Source of the DNA: Sporosarcina cascadiensis
Lineage (GTDB): Bacteria > Bacillota > Bacilli > Bacillales_A > Planococcaceae
Assembly: GCF_009650995.1 (NCBI RefSeq)
Contig: NZ_WHVV01000001.1
Coordinates: 186,001-250,000, forward strand
DNA: 64,000 bases
Direction of reading: 5' to 3'
The notes beneath the pieces are model-generated. The model was not told where the DNA came from and did no database searches. It was given only the letters and a program-made list of their open reading frames with translations. Shown in pieces: positions 1-10,439 of the stretch. The translations under genes and the position numbers were made by a program. How positions within the stretch are numbered: the first letter of the stretch is position 1; every line of letters begins with the position of its first letter.

Positions 1-720
1 TGTTGTAAAAACGGAAATTTTCGAGCGGTCTCCAGCTTCACGCGCAATGGATTTGATCTCTACTGTTCCATCATAAATCTCCGGGACTTCCAGTTCAAAT
101 AAACGGCGCAGTAATCCGGGATGTGTTCGGGAAACAAATACTTGAGGGCCTCTTGCCGTTCTTTCCACTTTTGTAATATATACTTTAATTCGGTCATGCG
201 GTGCGTACGACTCTGTCTGAATCTGTTCACTTGAAGGCAGCACAGCCTCTACTTTACCTAAACCGACAAACAGGTTTTTCGGATCCATCCGCTCAACAAT
301 ACCGTTGACAATATCTTCTTCACGGTCAATATATTCTTCATAAATCAAGCCGCGTTCCGCTTCACGCACACGCTGTGTAACAACCTGCTTCGCTGTCTGT
401 GCGGCAATCCGTCCAAAATCACGCGGTGTGACTTCTTCTTCGACAATGTCGCCAAGTTCATATACGGGATTGATGACTTCTGCATCTTCCAATGAAATCT
501 GCAGACGCTCATCTTCCACTTCTTCTACAACATCTTTTCGCGAATAAACCTTCATTGTACCTTTATCCAAGTTTAAATCCACACGGACGTTTTGTGCCTG
601 ATTAAAGTTTCTCTTATAGGCAGTCACTAGGGCCGCTTCAATCGCATCCACTAATACATCTCTTGAAATACCTTTTTGTTGTTCAAGAGCTGTCAGCGCT
701 TCGAGTAGATCACTACTCAT
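1..720 (-). CDS. nusA: Transcription termination/antitermination factor NusA (N-terminal 240 residues, partial)
   Basis: NusA binds RNA polymerase and nascent RNA and modulates pausing, intrinsic termination and antitermination. My translation starts MSSDLLEALTALEQQKGISR and covers the polymerase-binding N-terminal domain (about 1-125) followed by the start of the S1 domain (about 130-200; note the segment DIVNGIVERMDPKNLFVGLG). The frame is open to the left edge, so the KH domains lie outside the window. Two in-frame ATGs exist (726 and 720). I chose 720 because the GGGAG box then sits about 8 bases upstream. It follows rimP at an unusually long distance of about 310 bases, filled by repeats. 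Identification is firm; the 3' end is unseen. Confidence 0.95.
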   Translation of the reverse strand, partial: MSSDLLEALTALEQQKGISRDVLVDAIEAALVTAYKRNFNQAQNVRVDLNLDKGTMKVYSRKDVVEEVEDERLQISLEDAEVINPVYELGDIVEEEVTPRDFGRIAAQTAKQVVTQRVREAERGLIYEEYIDREEDIVNGIVERMDPKNLFVGLGKVEAVLPSSEQIQTESYAPHDRIKVYITKVERTARGPQVFVSRTHPGLLRRLFELEVPEIYDGTVEIKSIAREAGDRSKISVFTT

Positions 721-761
721 GTTCATCACTCCCACATTCGATTATCTTTATGCCCTGCTAT

Positions 762-1033
762 GACGGCGCTTTCCACTTTTGGTGTCATCCAGCTGCAAGC
801 GCCAGCCTCTCGGGTCGTTTCGGTCTTAAAGATAAAGGCAATGAAACGCCTTTATTTTAAGCCCTCCAACGCCTGTCGAGGCTAGACGGCGCTTTCCGCT
901 TTTGGTGTTATCCAGCTGCAAGCGGCTAGAGGCTCGGGTCATAAGTCAAAGCTGCTGTGTGCGGCAAAGAACGCCGCGTCGCAGCTTCGTCTTATGCCTG
1001 CCGCCTCTAAACAGCCGCTTTCCGCTTTTGGTG
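762..1033. repeat. Two tandem copies of a structured intergenic repeat between rimP and nusA
   Basis: This gene-free stretch holds two direct repeats of about 125-150 bases. Each starts with GACGGCGCTTTCC(A/G)CTTTTGG (762 and 885) and continues into ATCCAGCTGCAAGCG, then CTCGGGTC. A third partial copy of the starting motif abuts the rimP stop (1011-1033). Each copy carries its own stem-loop. In copy 1, CTTAA..ATAAAGGC (826-839) pairs with GCCTTTAT..TTTAAG (848-861). In copy 2, nested arms 921-933/1003-1019, 940-945/991-996 and 948-955/981-987 pair. From memory, similar CTCGGGTC-containing repeats are scattered in many Bacillaceae genomes. Short frames inside it are not credible genes. Confidence 0.8.
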
Positions 1034-1504
1034 TTAAAAGTCGATGGCCAGCCGGGCGAGGGCAATTTTGGTTTTGTCAATTTCTACTAGTACTTTTCGT
1101 GTCTTGATGCGTATTTCTACTTTCGCGAAGTCAGGACCGTATCCGAGCAGGTATCCTTCGAATTCTTTCAGCCCGTCAATCGGCTCGTATGTTTTGATGA
1201 AAACGTACTGACCGACAGCTTTTTCAAAATCCTCATCTTTTTTCAATGGTCTTTCCGCTCCGGGAGAAGACACTTCAAGGAAGTAGTTTTGTGGAATTGG
1301 ATCTGTTCGGTCCAATTCCTCGCTTAGCTTCTCACTGACCGCGGCGCATTGGTCTATGTCGATACTCCCTTCAGGTGTGTCGATATAAACACGCAAGAAC
1401 CAGTCCCGGCCTTCTTTTATGAACTCGACGTCTACCAGTTCAAGCCCCAATTCTTCAACAATCGGTCTCGCAAACTGCTCGACTTCCTCTGTAATTTTAC
1501 TCAC
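1034..1504 (-). CDS. rimP: Ribosome maturation factor RimP
   Basis: RimP is needed for maturation of the 30S subunit. The 156-residue product has the typical two-domain layout: an N-terminal alpha/beta domain with the family segment GLELVDVEF, then the SPGAERPLKK motif near residue 90, then a C-terminal SH3-like barrel. The longest frame starts at 1531, but a GGGAGG box 7 bases before GTG at 1504 gives MSKITEEVEQF, matching the family length. It is the first gene of the rimP-nusA unit, as in B. subtilis. A palindromic hairpin (1530-1549) lies just upstream of its ribosome binding site. The stop codon abuts the repeat block that separates it from nusA. Confidence 0.93.
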   Translation of the reverse strand: MSKITEEVEQFARPIVEELGLELVDVEFIKEGRDWFLRVYIDTPEGSIDIDQCAAVSEKLSEELDRTDPIPQNYFLEVSSPGAERPLKKDEDFEKAVGQYVFIKTYEPIDGLKEFEGYLLGYGPDFAKVEIRIKTRKVLVEIDKTKIALARLAIDF

Positions 1505-1529
1505 ATGTATCCCTCCCGAAATTAAAATC

Positions 1530-1773
1530 AATCACGCCTTGGCGTGATTGCGTCTGGATTTTGAAATGAGGCCTGCAAAATGCAGGTCAGACAGACGCTA
1601 CCGCAGAATGCAGTGTCGTCCGCACGCCTCAAATGTAACTCCACTCAAAATCCATGACATCCGCCGGAGGCTTATCTGGATTCAGCCGAAGTTTGAAACC
1701 CACTAAACAAAAAACCGCTTGCATTCGCCCTGCTCCTGAATGTTAGAAGCAGGCTTCTGCTGAATCCAGATAA
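1530..1773. repeat. Intergenic repeat with palindrome and 15-bp inverted repeat, polC-rimP gap
   Basis: The polC-rimP gap (1505-1886) has no gene. Its rimP-proximal part contains a near-perfect palindrome, AATCACGCC-tt-GGCGTGATT (1530-1549), and a perfect 15-bp inverted repeat, TTATCTGGATTCAGC at 1672-1686 against GCTGAATCCAGATAA at 1759-1773. A further TCTGGATT lies at 1553-1560. The combination looks like a mobile, non-coding, structured intergenic repeat, and I recall similar TCTGGATTCAGCC elements in Sporosarcina-type genomes. A 69-residue frame here is judged spurious. The remainder of the gap holds the polC terminator and a promoter, listed separately. Confidence 0.65.
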
Positions 1774-1774
1774 A

Positions 1775-1806
1775 CAACAGAAAAGAGCGGGAAACCCCAC
1801 TCTTTT
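1775..1806 (-). terminator. Intrinsic terminator after polC / possible leader attenuator of rimP-nusA
   Basis: On the minus strand AAAAGAGTGGGG-ttt-CCCGCTCTTTT forms an 11-bp stem. The U-tract that follows is interrupted (TTTTCTGTTGTTT). It lies about 80 bases past the polC stop and about 25-50 bases past the promoter candidate at 1836-1864. It could end polC transcripts, attenuate rimP-nusA transcripts, or both. A weak U-tract is typical of NusA-stimulated terminators. Confidence 0.75.
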
Positions 1807-1835
1807 CAGCAAGACGTATAGCAAAAGTTGTTTCA

Positions 1836-1864
1836 ATCGTATCACAACGCCATTTACAATGCAA
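1836..1864 (-). promoter_or_regulatory. Candidate sigma-A promoter for rimP-nusA
   Basis: On the minus strand TTGCAT (1859-1864) and TACGAT (1836-1841) are separated by exactly 17 bases, a good match to the sigma-A consensus. It lies just after the polC stop, so the start point would be near 1829, upstream of the hairpin at 1775-1806. No better promoter was found in the rimP-proximal repeat. Confidence 0.5.
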
Positions 1865-1886
1865 CTGATGGGGCCATGCACAGCCT

Positions 1887-4800
1887 TTAGAACAAGGATA
1901 ATTGGTTGGCTTCAGGCATACCTTCCAAGCAGCCGAGTGTATCTAAGTACTCGGTAATGGTCTTGGAAACACGGCCGCGCTTTTGCAGGTCTTCTTTTGA
2001 TAAAAACTCGCCGTCTTTTCGCGCTTCCACTATTGTTTTGGCAACGTTCGTTCCTAATGAAGGAACTGAATTAAACGGCGGTATCAATTGATTGCCGTCT
2101 ATCAAGAACTCAGTCGCATCCGATTTATACAGATCAGGCTTCGCAAAAGTGAAGCCCCGCTCCACCATTTCCAGCGCAATTTCAAGCACTGTCACCAAGT
2201 TTTTTTCTTTCGGCGGTGCATCCAGACCTTTATCATTGATTTCTTTAATTTTTGCCCGGATGGACGCAGAACCTTTTGACATCGTCACCAGATCGAAGTC
2301 CGTTGCCCGCACCGTAAAATATGTTGCATAATACATGATTGGGTGATGCACTTTGAAATATGCTATTCGCAAAGCCATCAATACATAGGCCGCAGCGTGT
2401 GCTTTCGGGAACATATATTTAATCTTCTTACATGAGCTGATATACCAGCCCGGTACTTTATTCGCTTTCATTTCAGCTTCGAATTCTGGTGTCAGTCCTT
2501 TACCTTTACGGACAGATTCCATAATCTTAAATGCCAGCGAAGGTTCAAGACCCTGATAAATCAGATAGACCATAATATCATCCCGGCAGCCGATTACTTC
2601 TGACAGCTGGCACGTTTTATTCTGGATCAGTTCCTGCGCATTTCCAAGCCAGACATCTGTTCCGTGAGACAACCCCGAAATCTGAATCAATTCCGAGAAA
2701 GTCGACGGTTTTGTCTCTTCAAGCATCTGACGGACGAAACGCGTACCGAATTCGGGCACACCGAGCGTTCCTGTCTTACAGTCGATCTGTTCCTGCGTTA
2801 CGCCTAATGAAGAAGTTCCGCTAAACAGTGCCATAACTCCTGCGTCATCTGGTGCAATCGTTTTGGCATCAATTCCTGATAAATCTTCAAGCATCTTAAT
2901 CATCGTCGGATCATCATGACCAAGAATATCAAGCTTGAGCAAGTTATTATCGATGGAGTGGAAGTCGAAATGCGTTGTCTTCCAACTCGATTCTATATCG
3001 TCCGCCGGAAATTGAACCGGGGTAAAATCAAAAATATCCATCGTATCCGGAACAACAATAATACCGCCCGGGTGCTGCCCTGTATTACGCTTTACTCCGG
3101 AACAGCCCTGGACTAGACGGTCAATTTCCGCACCCCTCATCTGCAGATCATTGTCATTCATATAGCCGCGCACATAACCGTATGCTGTTTTTTCAGCAAC
3201 TGTACCGATTGTACCTGCCCGGTACACATAATCTTCGCCGAACAGTTCTTTCGTATAGTTATGCGCATGAGCTTGATATTCGCCGCTGAAGTTCAAATCA
3301 ATATCCGGTACTTTGTCTCCGGCAAAACCAAGAAAGGTTTCAAACGGGATATCCTGTCCATCTTTTTTGAACATGACATTGCAGTTCGTACATTCTTTAT
3401 CAGGCAAATCGTAGCCGGAGCCGACTGAACCGTCGTCAAAGAATTCATGCGTTTTACAAGATGGACAGACGTAATGAGGCGGCATCGGGTTAACTTCCGT
3501 GATTTCCATCATTGTCGCGACAAATGATGAACCGACAGACCCCCGTGATCCAACCAAATAGCCGTCATCGAGCGATTTCTTAACAAGTTTATGAGAAATT
3601 AAATAAATAACCGCGAAACCATTGTCGATAATGGATGTTAACTCTTTCTCAATCCGCGCTTCAATAATTTCAGGCAGCTTATCTCCGTATATATGATGGG
3701 CCATTGAATATGTCAGCTCTCTGACCTCTTCATCGGCACCTTCAATCGTCGGTGTATACAAATCATCCTTGATTGGTTTGACGTCACCGACACGTTCCAC
3801 AATCTTCAACGGATTTTCAATGACAATTTCCTTTGCTGCCGCCTCGCCTAAAAATGCGAATTCCTCCAGCATTTCATCAGTCGTCCGGAAATGAACCGCT
3901 GGCAGAGAATGTCGGTTCATCGGGTTAGCCCCGCCTTGAGAACGTACTAATACTTTGCGGTATGTTGCATCCGTCTCGTCCAGATAATGAACGTTCCCTG
4001 TCGCGCAGACCGGCAGGCCGGTTTTCTTGCCGAGTTTCAACATTTTCCGCATAATATCTTCCAAGTTCCACTCATCCCGAATTAAATCCAGCTCCAGTAA
4101 GTGAGAGTATACAGGCTTTGGATGGATTTCAAGATAATCATAGAAACTCGCTATTTCTTCAACTTCTTCCATCGGTTTCTGCATCAGGCCTTCAAAGACT
4201 TCTCCTTTGTCACAGCCTGAACCTACCAGCAGTCCTTTGCGATGTTTCACTAACAGCGAACGCGGAATCCGCGGCACCCGGTAGAAAAAATCCATATGTG
4301 AGATGGATACGAGCTTGAACAAGTTTTTCAAACCTTCATTGTCGGTCGCAAGCAAAGTACAGTGAGACGGACGCGATCGTTTATAGGCGTCTCCCTCTCC
4401 AATGTTTTTATTGAGATCATCCAGCCATTCGATCCCTTTTTCCTGTGCTTCCGTCAGCAGACGCAGAAATAAATAGGCTGTTGCCTCCGTATCATATATC
4501 GCCCGGTGATGCTGAGTTAGTTCAATATCGAACTTCTTCGCCAGCGTATTCAAGCGATGATTCCGCAGTTCTGGATACAGGAAACGTGAGAGTTCTAATG
4601 TATCGATTACAGGATATGCGGCAGTTTCAATTTTCGCCCGTTTGCACGAAGCATAGAAAAAGCCCATATCGAATGAAGCATTGTGCGCAATCAGTACAGC
4701 ATCTCCGATAAATTCAATAAAATCAGCCATTACCTCAGATACTTCCGGTGCATCTTTGACCATGTCATCTGTAATTCCTGTCAAGTCGGTTGTGATAGAA

Positions 4801-6194
4801 GACAGCGGATGATGCGGATTGGCAAATCGTTCAAAACGGTCAATAATTTCTCCGTCACGGACGCGAACCGCAGCAAGCTCGATAATGGTATCGTAGACTG
4901 CCGACAGTCCGGTAGTTTCCACGTCAAATACCACATACGTATCGGTTTCCAATCGTCTATGCTGTTCTTCATAAACAATCGGCACCCCGTCATCCACTAA
5001 ATTTGCTTCCAGGCCGAATAACACTTTAATTCCGTGTTTCTTTCCTGTGTTATAGGCTTCAGGAAACGACTGTACATTGGCGTGGTCCGTAATCGCGATA
5101 GCCGGGTGCCCCCATTTTGCCGCCTGTTCAACGAGTGCCTGGGCAGAAACAACTGCATCCATCTGACTCATGGACGTATGTGCATGCAATTCCACACGCT
5201 TTTGTCCAGCCGGCGCTTTGTCTTTGCGTTCAACAGAAGGGATAACGGCAAGATCCTGCGCCATCATAATTAAATCCCTTACGAACGTATCATTCTGGAT
5301 GCTTCCCCGTGCACGTACCCACATGCCTTTCTTGAACGACTTCATGATTTCGGCATCTTCATTGTCGCGTGAGAACATTTTCACCAAAATTGAATCGGTA
5401 TAATCTGTAACTTTTAACGTCAGCAATGAACGCCCGCTGCGAAGTTCCCGCACTTCCGCATCAAAGACAAATCCCTCAATAATCAACCGGCGTTCCTCAT
5501 CTTGAATTTCATGAATCGGCATGATCGCTTCTCCTGCTTTGATCGGTGTGCCAAGAATCATTGGTTTGTCAGAATCGCCCTGCTCACTCTTCATAGATTC
5601 ACGCTGCTGCAGTTGTTCAAATGCTTTCTTTGAAAGTACGTCTTCTTCCTGCTGTTTCTGCGAAAGAAATTGCTGCAGTTCTTCTTGTGCACGTGTATTT
5701 TCTTCTACTTTTACGTCGACTAGTAAAGAAGGAAAACCAAACTGACGGTAAAGCGCAGCCAACGGTTCCGTGTATTTATTTTTCAGCGTCTGACATTCCA
5801 AATCGCTTGAACAATTAATCTGCAACTTCTCTCCCTGCAGAACCGGTTTCTGCCCGTTCAAACATTGACGGAGCGGAGGAGAAATATCCGCCAATCCTTC
5901 TATTACAAGCGGCCAATAGGAAATAATCAACTGCTCATCATATGATTTATTACGGGTTTCAATTTGAAGGTGCACATTTGCAATCGCGGCAAATGTTTCA
6001 TGGACACGCTGCTGCATTAGCTGAAATACATTGACAGGCAGCACCTGATCAAGTGTCACATTAAATTTCCACACTCTCGATTTCGTCTGTACAGTCACCC
6101 GGTTTAATTCAGCGTGCTCAAAAAACGGCATCAGCTGATCATCCGTCAAACCGGTCTGCTGCAGCAAAGTTAAAAATTTCTGGGCGGCATCCAA
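1887..6194 (-). CDS. polC: DNA polymerase III alpha subunit, PolC type
   Basis: This is the replicative DNA polymerase of low-GC Gram-positives. The 1435-residue length matches B. subtilis PolC (1437). In order: an N-terminal domain; an OB fold (about 230-320); a PHP domain starting near [16 protein letters not shown]; a DEDD 3'-5' exonuclease inserted in it, with motif FDVETTG; a zinc module with CPSCK and CTNC cysteine pairs; and the polymerase core, with acidic motif [12 protein letters not shown]. The longest frame begins at 6293 and would overlap proS. A GGAGG box 8 bases before TTG at 6194 gives a start at [14 protein letters not shown], matching the family N-terminus, so I choose that. 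It is the last gene of the uppS-polC operon. Confidence 0.97.
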   Translation of the reverse strand: MDAAQKFLTLLQQTGLTDDQLMPFFEHAELNRVTVQTKSRVWKFNVTLDQVLPVNVFQLMQQRVHETFAAIANVHLQIETRNKSYDEQLIISYWPLVIEGLADISPPLRQCLNGQKPVLQGEKLQINCSSDLECQTLKNKYTEPLAALYRQFGFPSLLVDVKVEENTRAQEELQQFLSQKQQEEDVLSKKAFEQLQQRESMKSEQGDSDKPMILGTPIKAGEAIMPIHEIQDEERRLIIEGFVFDAEVRELRSGRSLLTLKVTDYTDSILVKMFSRDNEDAEIMKSFKKGMWVRARGSIQNDTFVRDLIMMAQDLAVIPSVERKDKAPAGQKRVELHAHTSMSQMDAVVSAQALVEQAAKWGHPAIAITDHANVQSFPEAYNTGKKHGIKVLFGLEANLVDDGVPIVYEEQHRRLETDTYVVFDVETTGLSAVYDTIIELAAVRVRDGEIIDRFERFANPHHPLSSITTDLTGITDDMVKDAPEVSEVMADFIEFIGDAVLIAHNASFDMGFFYASCKRAKIETAAYPVIDTLELSRFLYPELRNHRLNTLAKKFDIELTQHHRAIYDTEATAYLFLRLLTEAQEKGIEWLDDLNKNIGEGDAYKRSRPSHCTLLATDNEGLKNLFKLVSISHMDFFYRVPRIPRSLLVKHRKGLLVGSGCDKGEVFEGLMQKPMEEVEEIASFYDYLEIHPKPVYSHLLELDLIRDEWNLEDIMRKMLKLGKKTGLPVCATGNVHYLDETDATYRKVLVRSQGGANPMNRHSLPAVHFRTTDEMLEEFAFLGEAAAKEIVIENPLKIVERVGDVKPIKDDLYTPTIEGADEEVRELTYSMAHHIYGDKLPEIIEARIEKELTSIIDNGFAVIYLISHKLVKKSLDDGYLVGSRGSVGSSFVATMMEITEVNPMPPHYVCPSCKTHEFFDDGSVGSGYDLPDKECTNCNVMFKKDGQDIPFETFLGFAGDKVPDIDLNFSGEYQAHAHNYTKELFGEDYVYRAGTIGTVAEKTAYGYVRGYMNDNDLQMRGAEIDRLVQGCSGVKRNTGQHPGGIIVVPDTMDIFDFTPVQFPADDIESSWKTTHFDFHSIDNNLLKLDILGHDDPTMIKMLEDLSGIDAKTIAPDDAGVMALFSGTSSLGVTQEQIDCKTGTLGVPEFGTRFVRQMLEETKPSTFSELIQISGLSHGTDVWLGNAQELIQNKTCQLSEVIGCRDDIMVYLIYQGLEPSLAFKIMESVRKGKGLTPEFEAEMKANKVPGWYISSCKKIKYMFPKAHAAAYVLMALRIAYFKVHHPIMYYATYFTVRATDFDLVTMSKGSASIRAKIKEINDKGLDAPPKEKNLVTVLEIALEMVERGFTFAKPDLYKSDATEFLIDGNQLIPPFNSVPSLGTNVAKTIVEARKDGEFLSKEDLQKRGRVSKTITEYLDTLGCLEGMPEANQLSLF

Positions 6195-6258
6195 TATAAA
6201 TTCCTCCAATCTATCGCGAAAAGAAGGGAAGTTCCGCTGACGGACTCCCCTTCTCTGT

Positions 6259-7953
6259 TTATTCTGCAGTAAAAAATGATTGCAGCTTCTCAAGCACTTC
6301 TTCTTTTTGCCAGTCTATTGACTCACCACTGTGCCGGAATGTCACTTCGACAATTCCTTCACCGGCTCTCTTACCAATTGTAATCCGAACCGGCAGGCCA
6401 ATCAAGTCAGAATCAGCAAATTTCACCCCGGCCCGTTCGTCCCGGTCATCATACAGAACATCATAACGATAAGATTCCAGTACTGCATACAACTCATCAG
6501 CCAATTGCTTTTGAGTTTCATCTTTCACATTCACAGCGACCAGATGAATATCAAAAGGCGCTAAATGCTTCGGCCATTTTAACCCATTTTCGTCGTTATA
6601 CTGTTCAGCGATGGCAGCAATAAGCCGCGATACGCCCAGTCCGTAGCTGCCCATAATGAAAGGCTCAGCCCGTCCATGATCATTGAGGAAGTTTCCTTTC
6701 ATTTGTTCACTGCAGCCGGTTCCCAGCTTGGAAATATGACCAATCCCGATGCCTTCAGCAAACTTGACCGAACCCATTCCGTCCGGCGAAGGCTCACCTT
6801 CCTGTATATAGCGGATGTCCAGATAGTCATCAATCGCGAAATCCCGCTCCGGATTGACATTGATTAAATGATGATCCTCTTCATTGGCTCCCGCCACCCC
6901 ATTGACAATGTACCCCACCGCGTGATCAGCAAAAACTTTTACACCGATCGGCAGTTTCACCGGACCCACTGATCCTGCATGGCAGTTAAGTAATTCTTCA
7001 ATCTCTGATTCACTTGCCAATGAAACTTCATCAGCCTTCAGCACTGCTTTTAATTTATGTTCATTAATGCGATGGTCACCGCGGCAAACTAGTAAAACAT
7101 GGTCGCCGTCTATTGTATAGACTAGTGATTTAATGATTTTTTTCGGATCAACAGACAGGAATGAAGTGATATCATCTATAGTCCGGACGTTTGGCGTGGC
7201 TACTTTCGCTGTATCTTTCGGTTTCTCCTCCGTCTGCTCATAATCAATATTGACTGCCGCCAATTCGATATTTGCTGCATAGGAAGAACTGTCACTGTAT
7301 GCAATCTTATCTTCTCCGATTGCCGCCAAAGCAATAAATTCATGCATGCCCGCTCCGCCGCCTGATATAACCATGCGGAAATGAACACGGAGACGCGTCA
7401 GGATATTTGTATATGCCTGCATCACTTCGAGATACTTTTCATCTAAACTTTCCTGTGTCGCATGGAATGAATAGGCATCTTTCATGATAAACTCACGGCT
7501 CCGAAGCAATCCAAAACGCGGCTTGTCTTCATCACGAAACTTGGTTTGAATCTGAAACAGTGTCAAAGGCAGTTTCTTATACGATCTCACTTCGTCTCTC
7601 AGCAACGAAATCATCAGTTCTTCATCGCTCGGACTGAGTGTGAATTCTTTGCCATGACGGTCCTGAACTTGAAACAGCTCTTTACCGTAAGATTTCCAGC
7701 GATCGCATTCCTGCCGGATTTCAGTCCGCTGTAAAGCAGGCATAGAAATTTCGATACCTTCAATTGCTTCCATTTCCTGACGTATGATGTTTTCCATTTT
7801 ACGAAATACCCGCTGCGCAAGTGTCAAATAGGTAAAGACGCCGTTCGCATTCTGACGGATATAGCCCGCACGCAACAATAGCTGGTGTGAGCGGATATCA
7901 GCGTCAGCAGGCGTTTCCCGCATCGTAGGTATAAATGTTTTGGATTGTTTCAT
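6259..7953 (-). CDS. proS: Prolyl-tRNA synthetase
   Basis: This class II aminoacyl-tRNA synthetase charges tRNA-Pro. At 564 residues it is the bacterial long type. It has the N-terminal catalytic core with motif 2 ([21 protein letters not shown], around 140-160), a central YbaK-like editing insertion (about 230-380), motif 3 ([18 protein letters not shown], about 430) and a C-terminal anticodon-binding domain. It starts 18 bases after rseP, with GGTGGAAG upstream of the ATG, and ends 64 bases before the polC start. This is its usual place in Bacillales. No anomaly is seen. Confidence 0.97.
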   Translation of the reverse strand: MKQSKTFIPTMRETPADADIRSHQLLLRAGYIRQNANGVFTYLTLAQRVFRKMENIIRQEMEAIEGIEISMPALQRTEIRQECDRWKSYGKELFQVQDRHGKEFTLSPSDEELMISLLRDEVRSYKKLPLTLFQIQTKFRDEDKPRFGLLRSREFIMKDAYSFHATQESLDEKYLEVMQAYTNILTRLRVHFRMVISGGGAGMHEFIALAAIGEDKIAYSDSSSYAANIELAAVNIDYEQTEEKPKDTAKVATPNVRTIDDITSFLSVDPKKIIKSLVYTIDGDHVLLVCRGDHRINEHKLKAVLKADEVSLASESEIEELLNCHAGSVGPVKLPIGVKVFADHAVGYIVNGVAGANEEDHHLINVNPERDFAIDDYLDIRYIQEGEPSPDGMGSVKFAEGIGIGHISKLGTGCSEQMKGNFLNDHGRAEPFIMGSYGLGVSRLIAAIAEQYNDENGLKWPKHLAPFDIHLVAVNVKDETQKQLADELYAVLESYRYDVLYDDRDERAGVKFADSDLIGLPVRITIGKRAGEGIVEVTFRHSGESIDWQKEEVLEKLQSFFTAE

Positions 7954-7971
7954 GATATGCTTCCACCTTTT

Positions 7972-9231
7972 TTAAAAGAAAAATCGTTGAATGTCATTCC
8001 ATGTCACAACAAGCATCAAGACCATGAGCAGCATGATTCCGACGAAGTGCACCATACCTTCTTTTTGTTTATCGATCGGTTTTCCGCGCAGTCCTTCGAA
8101 CAGGAAGAACAATAACCGGCCGCCGTCAAGTGCAGGCAGCGGAAGCAGGTTCATAATACCCAGGTTAATACTCAGCACAGCTCCCCAGTTCATCAGGTTG
8201 AAAATTCCATATTGAGCCACTTCTTCTGTCGCTTTATAAATACCAACCGGCCCTGACAACGCATCAATCGTAAATTGTCCTGTTACTAGCTGGCCGAGCA
8301 GTTCAAAAATTTTCACTGTCCATGTGTAAGTCTGCTCTGCACCGAAAACAAATGATTTCACAATGCCCTTTTCAAGCGGACTTGAATATAATACACCAAT
8401 CTGACCATATTCTTTCCCGGCATCTTCGACAGTATCCGGTGTGACGTTCAAAGATACTGAACTTCCGTCACGTTCCACTTCCACTGCCATCGGAACGCCT
8501 GGACTGTCCTGAATCGCCTGTGAAAACTGCGTCCATGTCTTGATTTCTTTTCCGTCAACGCCCGTCACCAGGTCATTATCCTGCATACCCGACACTTCTG
8601 CAGGGGTATCAGGCTTCACTTCTGTAATAATCGGTTCATTCGTTGGCACACCATTCATCAGTCCAAGTGCCAGGAAAATGAAAAACGCCAAGATGAAGTT
8701 GAAAAGCGGTCCTGCAAAAATGGCCATCGACCGCTTGCCGAGTGACTTGGATTCAAACTGACGGTCATACGGCGCGATTAGGGTTTCTTGTCCCTTTTCA
8801 ATAATCATAGCAGTTCTTGCGATATTCAGATGAACAAACTGCCCGTCTTCGTCATAACCTTCTATAAACAACTCTCGATCTAAGTCTGATTTTTCTACTT
8901 CCACATTTAAAATGTTCGGATTGGAAACATTTCGGTTTAAATAAATTTTTTCAATCTCATTTTGAGCATTCAGCAGCAGACCCACTCGATAGCCAGGCTG
9001 CAGTTCCACCGTGTCAAAATCTTCTCCTGCCATCCGTACATATCCGCCAAGCGGAAGCAGACGAAGCGTATATTGTGTTTCACCTTTACGAATTGCCAAT
9101 ATTTTTGGTCCCATGCCTATCGCGAATTCACGCACCATGATGCCTGCTCTTTTCGCAAACAGGAAATGCCCGAATTCATGAAACGCAACGAGTGTCCCGA
9201 ATATTACTATGAACGCAATAACGGTTTCCAT
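7972..9231 (-). CDS. rseP: Site-2 intramembrane zinc protease RseP/RasP
   Basis: This membrane metalloprotease cleaves anti-sigma factors and remnant signal peptides inside the membrane. The first transmembrane segment carries the zinc motif HEFGH at residues 18-22. A periplasm-facing PDZ domain follows (about 195-275, with KPDTPAEVSGMQDNDLV), and the third zinc ligand region is LPALDGGRLL near 370. The C-terminus has further membrane segments. In B. subtilis (RasP) it acts on RsiW and FtsL. It lies 44 bases after dxr with GGTGG before the ATG. The family motifs are complete, so activity is expected. Confidence 0.96.
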   Translation of the reverse strand: METVIAFIVIFGTLVAFHEFGHFLFAKRAGIMVREFAIGMGPKILAIRKGETQYTLRLLPLGGYVRMAGEDFDTVELQPGYRVGLLLNAQNEIEKIYLNRNVSNPNILNVEVEKSDLDRELFIEGYDEDGQFVHLNIARTAMIIEKGQETLIAPYDRQFESKSLGKRSMAIFAGPLFNFILAFFIFLALGLMNGVPTNEPIITEVKPDTPAEVSGMQDNDLVTGVDGKEIKTWTQFSQAIQDSPGVPMAVEVERDGSSVSLNVTPDTVEDAGKEYGQIGVLYSSPLEKGIVKSFVFGAEQTYTWTVKIFELLGQLVTGQFTIDALSGPVGIYKATEEVAQYGIFNLMNWGAVLSINLGIMNLLPLPALDGGRLLFFLFEGLRGKPIDKQKEGMVHFVGIMLLMVLMLVVTWNDIQRFFF

Positions 9232-9275
9232 TCAGTAACCACCTTCACAGGCTATAACGCCTTAGATTCATCTCA

Positions 9276-10421
9276 TTACTTTACTATACCATACACTTTT
9301 TTTCGCGTAACGCGATCTGTCTCCAAAATTTCTTCCAAATCAGGATGACTTATAGTCTGGTGCTGATCCATCATCTGCTCGATAATATCCTCGATCTTCA
9401 TGAAAGGAATACGGCCTTCCATGAACAACTGAACTGCTACTTCATTTGCCGCGTTCATTGCTGTCGGCAGCGTGCCTCCTTCCCTACCTGCATCATATGC
9501 AAAGGACAGGGCTCTGAATCGCTCAAAATCCATTTTTTCAAAATGAAGTTTCCCGATTTCATCAAGACGCAGACGTTTGGCATTCGCCATTGGAATCCGG
9601 TCGGGATACGTCAGTGCGTACTGAATCGGCACCCGCATATCGGGGGAACCGAGTTGCGCCATGACACTCGTATCTTCAAACTCGACCATCGAATGAATGA
9701 TACTTTCTTTATGAAGAAGACATTCAATCTGATCATACGGCATGGCAAATAGGTGATGCGCTTCTATGACCTCCAACCCTTTATTCATCATAGTAGCTGA
9801 ATCAATCGTCAGTTTATTGCCCATCGACCAGTTTGGATGCGCCAATGCCTGCTCGACCGTTACATGTTGCAGCTGATCGCGAGTTAAGTCTCTGAAACTC
9901 CCGCCTGAAGCGGTAATGATCAACTGGGTAATACGCTTTTCATTTTCACCGTTCAACGCCTGAAATAAAGCGGAGTGCTCACTGTCGACCGGCACAAGCG
10001 GCACTTGGTGTCGTTTTGCAGCCTGGACAACCAGATCCCCGGCTGCAACTAATGTTTCTTTATTTGCAATGGCGATCGTCATACCGGCTGCAATTGCTGC
10101 CAGTGTCGGCTTCAGTCCAACGCTTCCGATCACGGAATTCAGCAGGACGTCTGCTTCGATTCCAACCGCTGCTTCGATGAGACCTTCATCGCCGTGGACA
10201 ATTTTAACGTTTGGAAATTCAGCCTGCAAGCGATCAGCATCTGCTTTCTCCATGACAGAGACCAGCTGCGGCTTAAACTGTGCAATGATTTCACTGACTT
10301 TTTTCATATTTCTTCCTGCTGACATCGCAGTTAATGTAAAGAGCTCCGGATTCGACTCTATAATATCGAGCGTCTGCGTGCCAATTGATCCTGTAGCACC
10401 CAGTAAATTTATTTTCTTCAT
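9276..10421 (-). CDS. dxr: 1-deoxy-D-xylulose-5-phosphate reductoisomerase
   Basis: Dxr catalyses the second step of the MEP isoprenoid pathway, converting DXP to methylerythritol phosphate with NADPH. The 381-residue protein has the N-terminal nucleotide-binding motif [10 protein letters not shown] (residues 8-17), the catalytic-domain segment [13 protein letters not shown] (about 143) and the ASGGSFRDL substrate loop. It sits between cdsA and rseP. The isoprenoid precursor it makes feeds undecaprenyl diphosphate synthase (UppS), encoded two genes upstream in the same operon. Confidence 0.97.
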   Translation of the reverse strand: MKKINLLGATGSIGTQTLDIIESNPELFTLTAMSAGRNMKKVSEIIAQFKPQLVSVMEKADADRLQAEFPNVKIVHGDEGLIEAAVGIEADVLLNSVIGSVGLKPTLAAIAAGMTIAIANKETLVAAGDLVVQAAKRHQVPLVPVDSEHSALFQALNGENEKRITQLIITASGGSFRDLTRDQLQHVTVEQALAHPNWSMGNKLTIDSATMMNKGLEVIEAHHLFAMPYDQIECLLHKESIIHSMVEFEDTSVMAQLGSPDMRVPIQYALTYPDRIPMANAKRLRLDEIGKLHFEKMDFERFRALSFAYDAGREGGTLPTAMNAANEVAVQLFMEGRIPFMKIEDIIEQMMDQHQTISHPDLEEILETDRVTRKKVYGIVK

Positions 10422-10439
10422 ACGTAAACTTCCCTTCGG

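Noticed and set aside
762..1033. CRISPR array
   Set aside because: There are only two long, imperfect repeats without regular 30-40 base repeat and spacer structure or nearby cas genes.
663..1090. Two plus-strand frames of 62-65 residues upstream of nusA
   Set aside because: They consist of repeat DNA and read through the rimP and nusA ends antisense.
1672..1881. 69-residue minus-strand frame between polC and rimP
   Set aside because: It is built from the inverted repeat and the terminator hairpin, and its start lies inside the promoter candidate.
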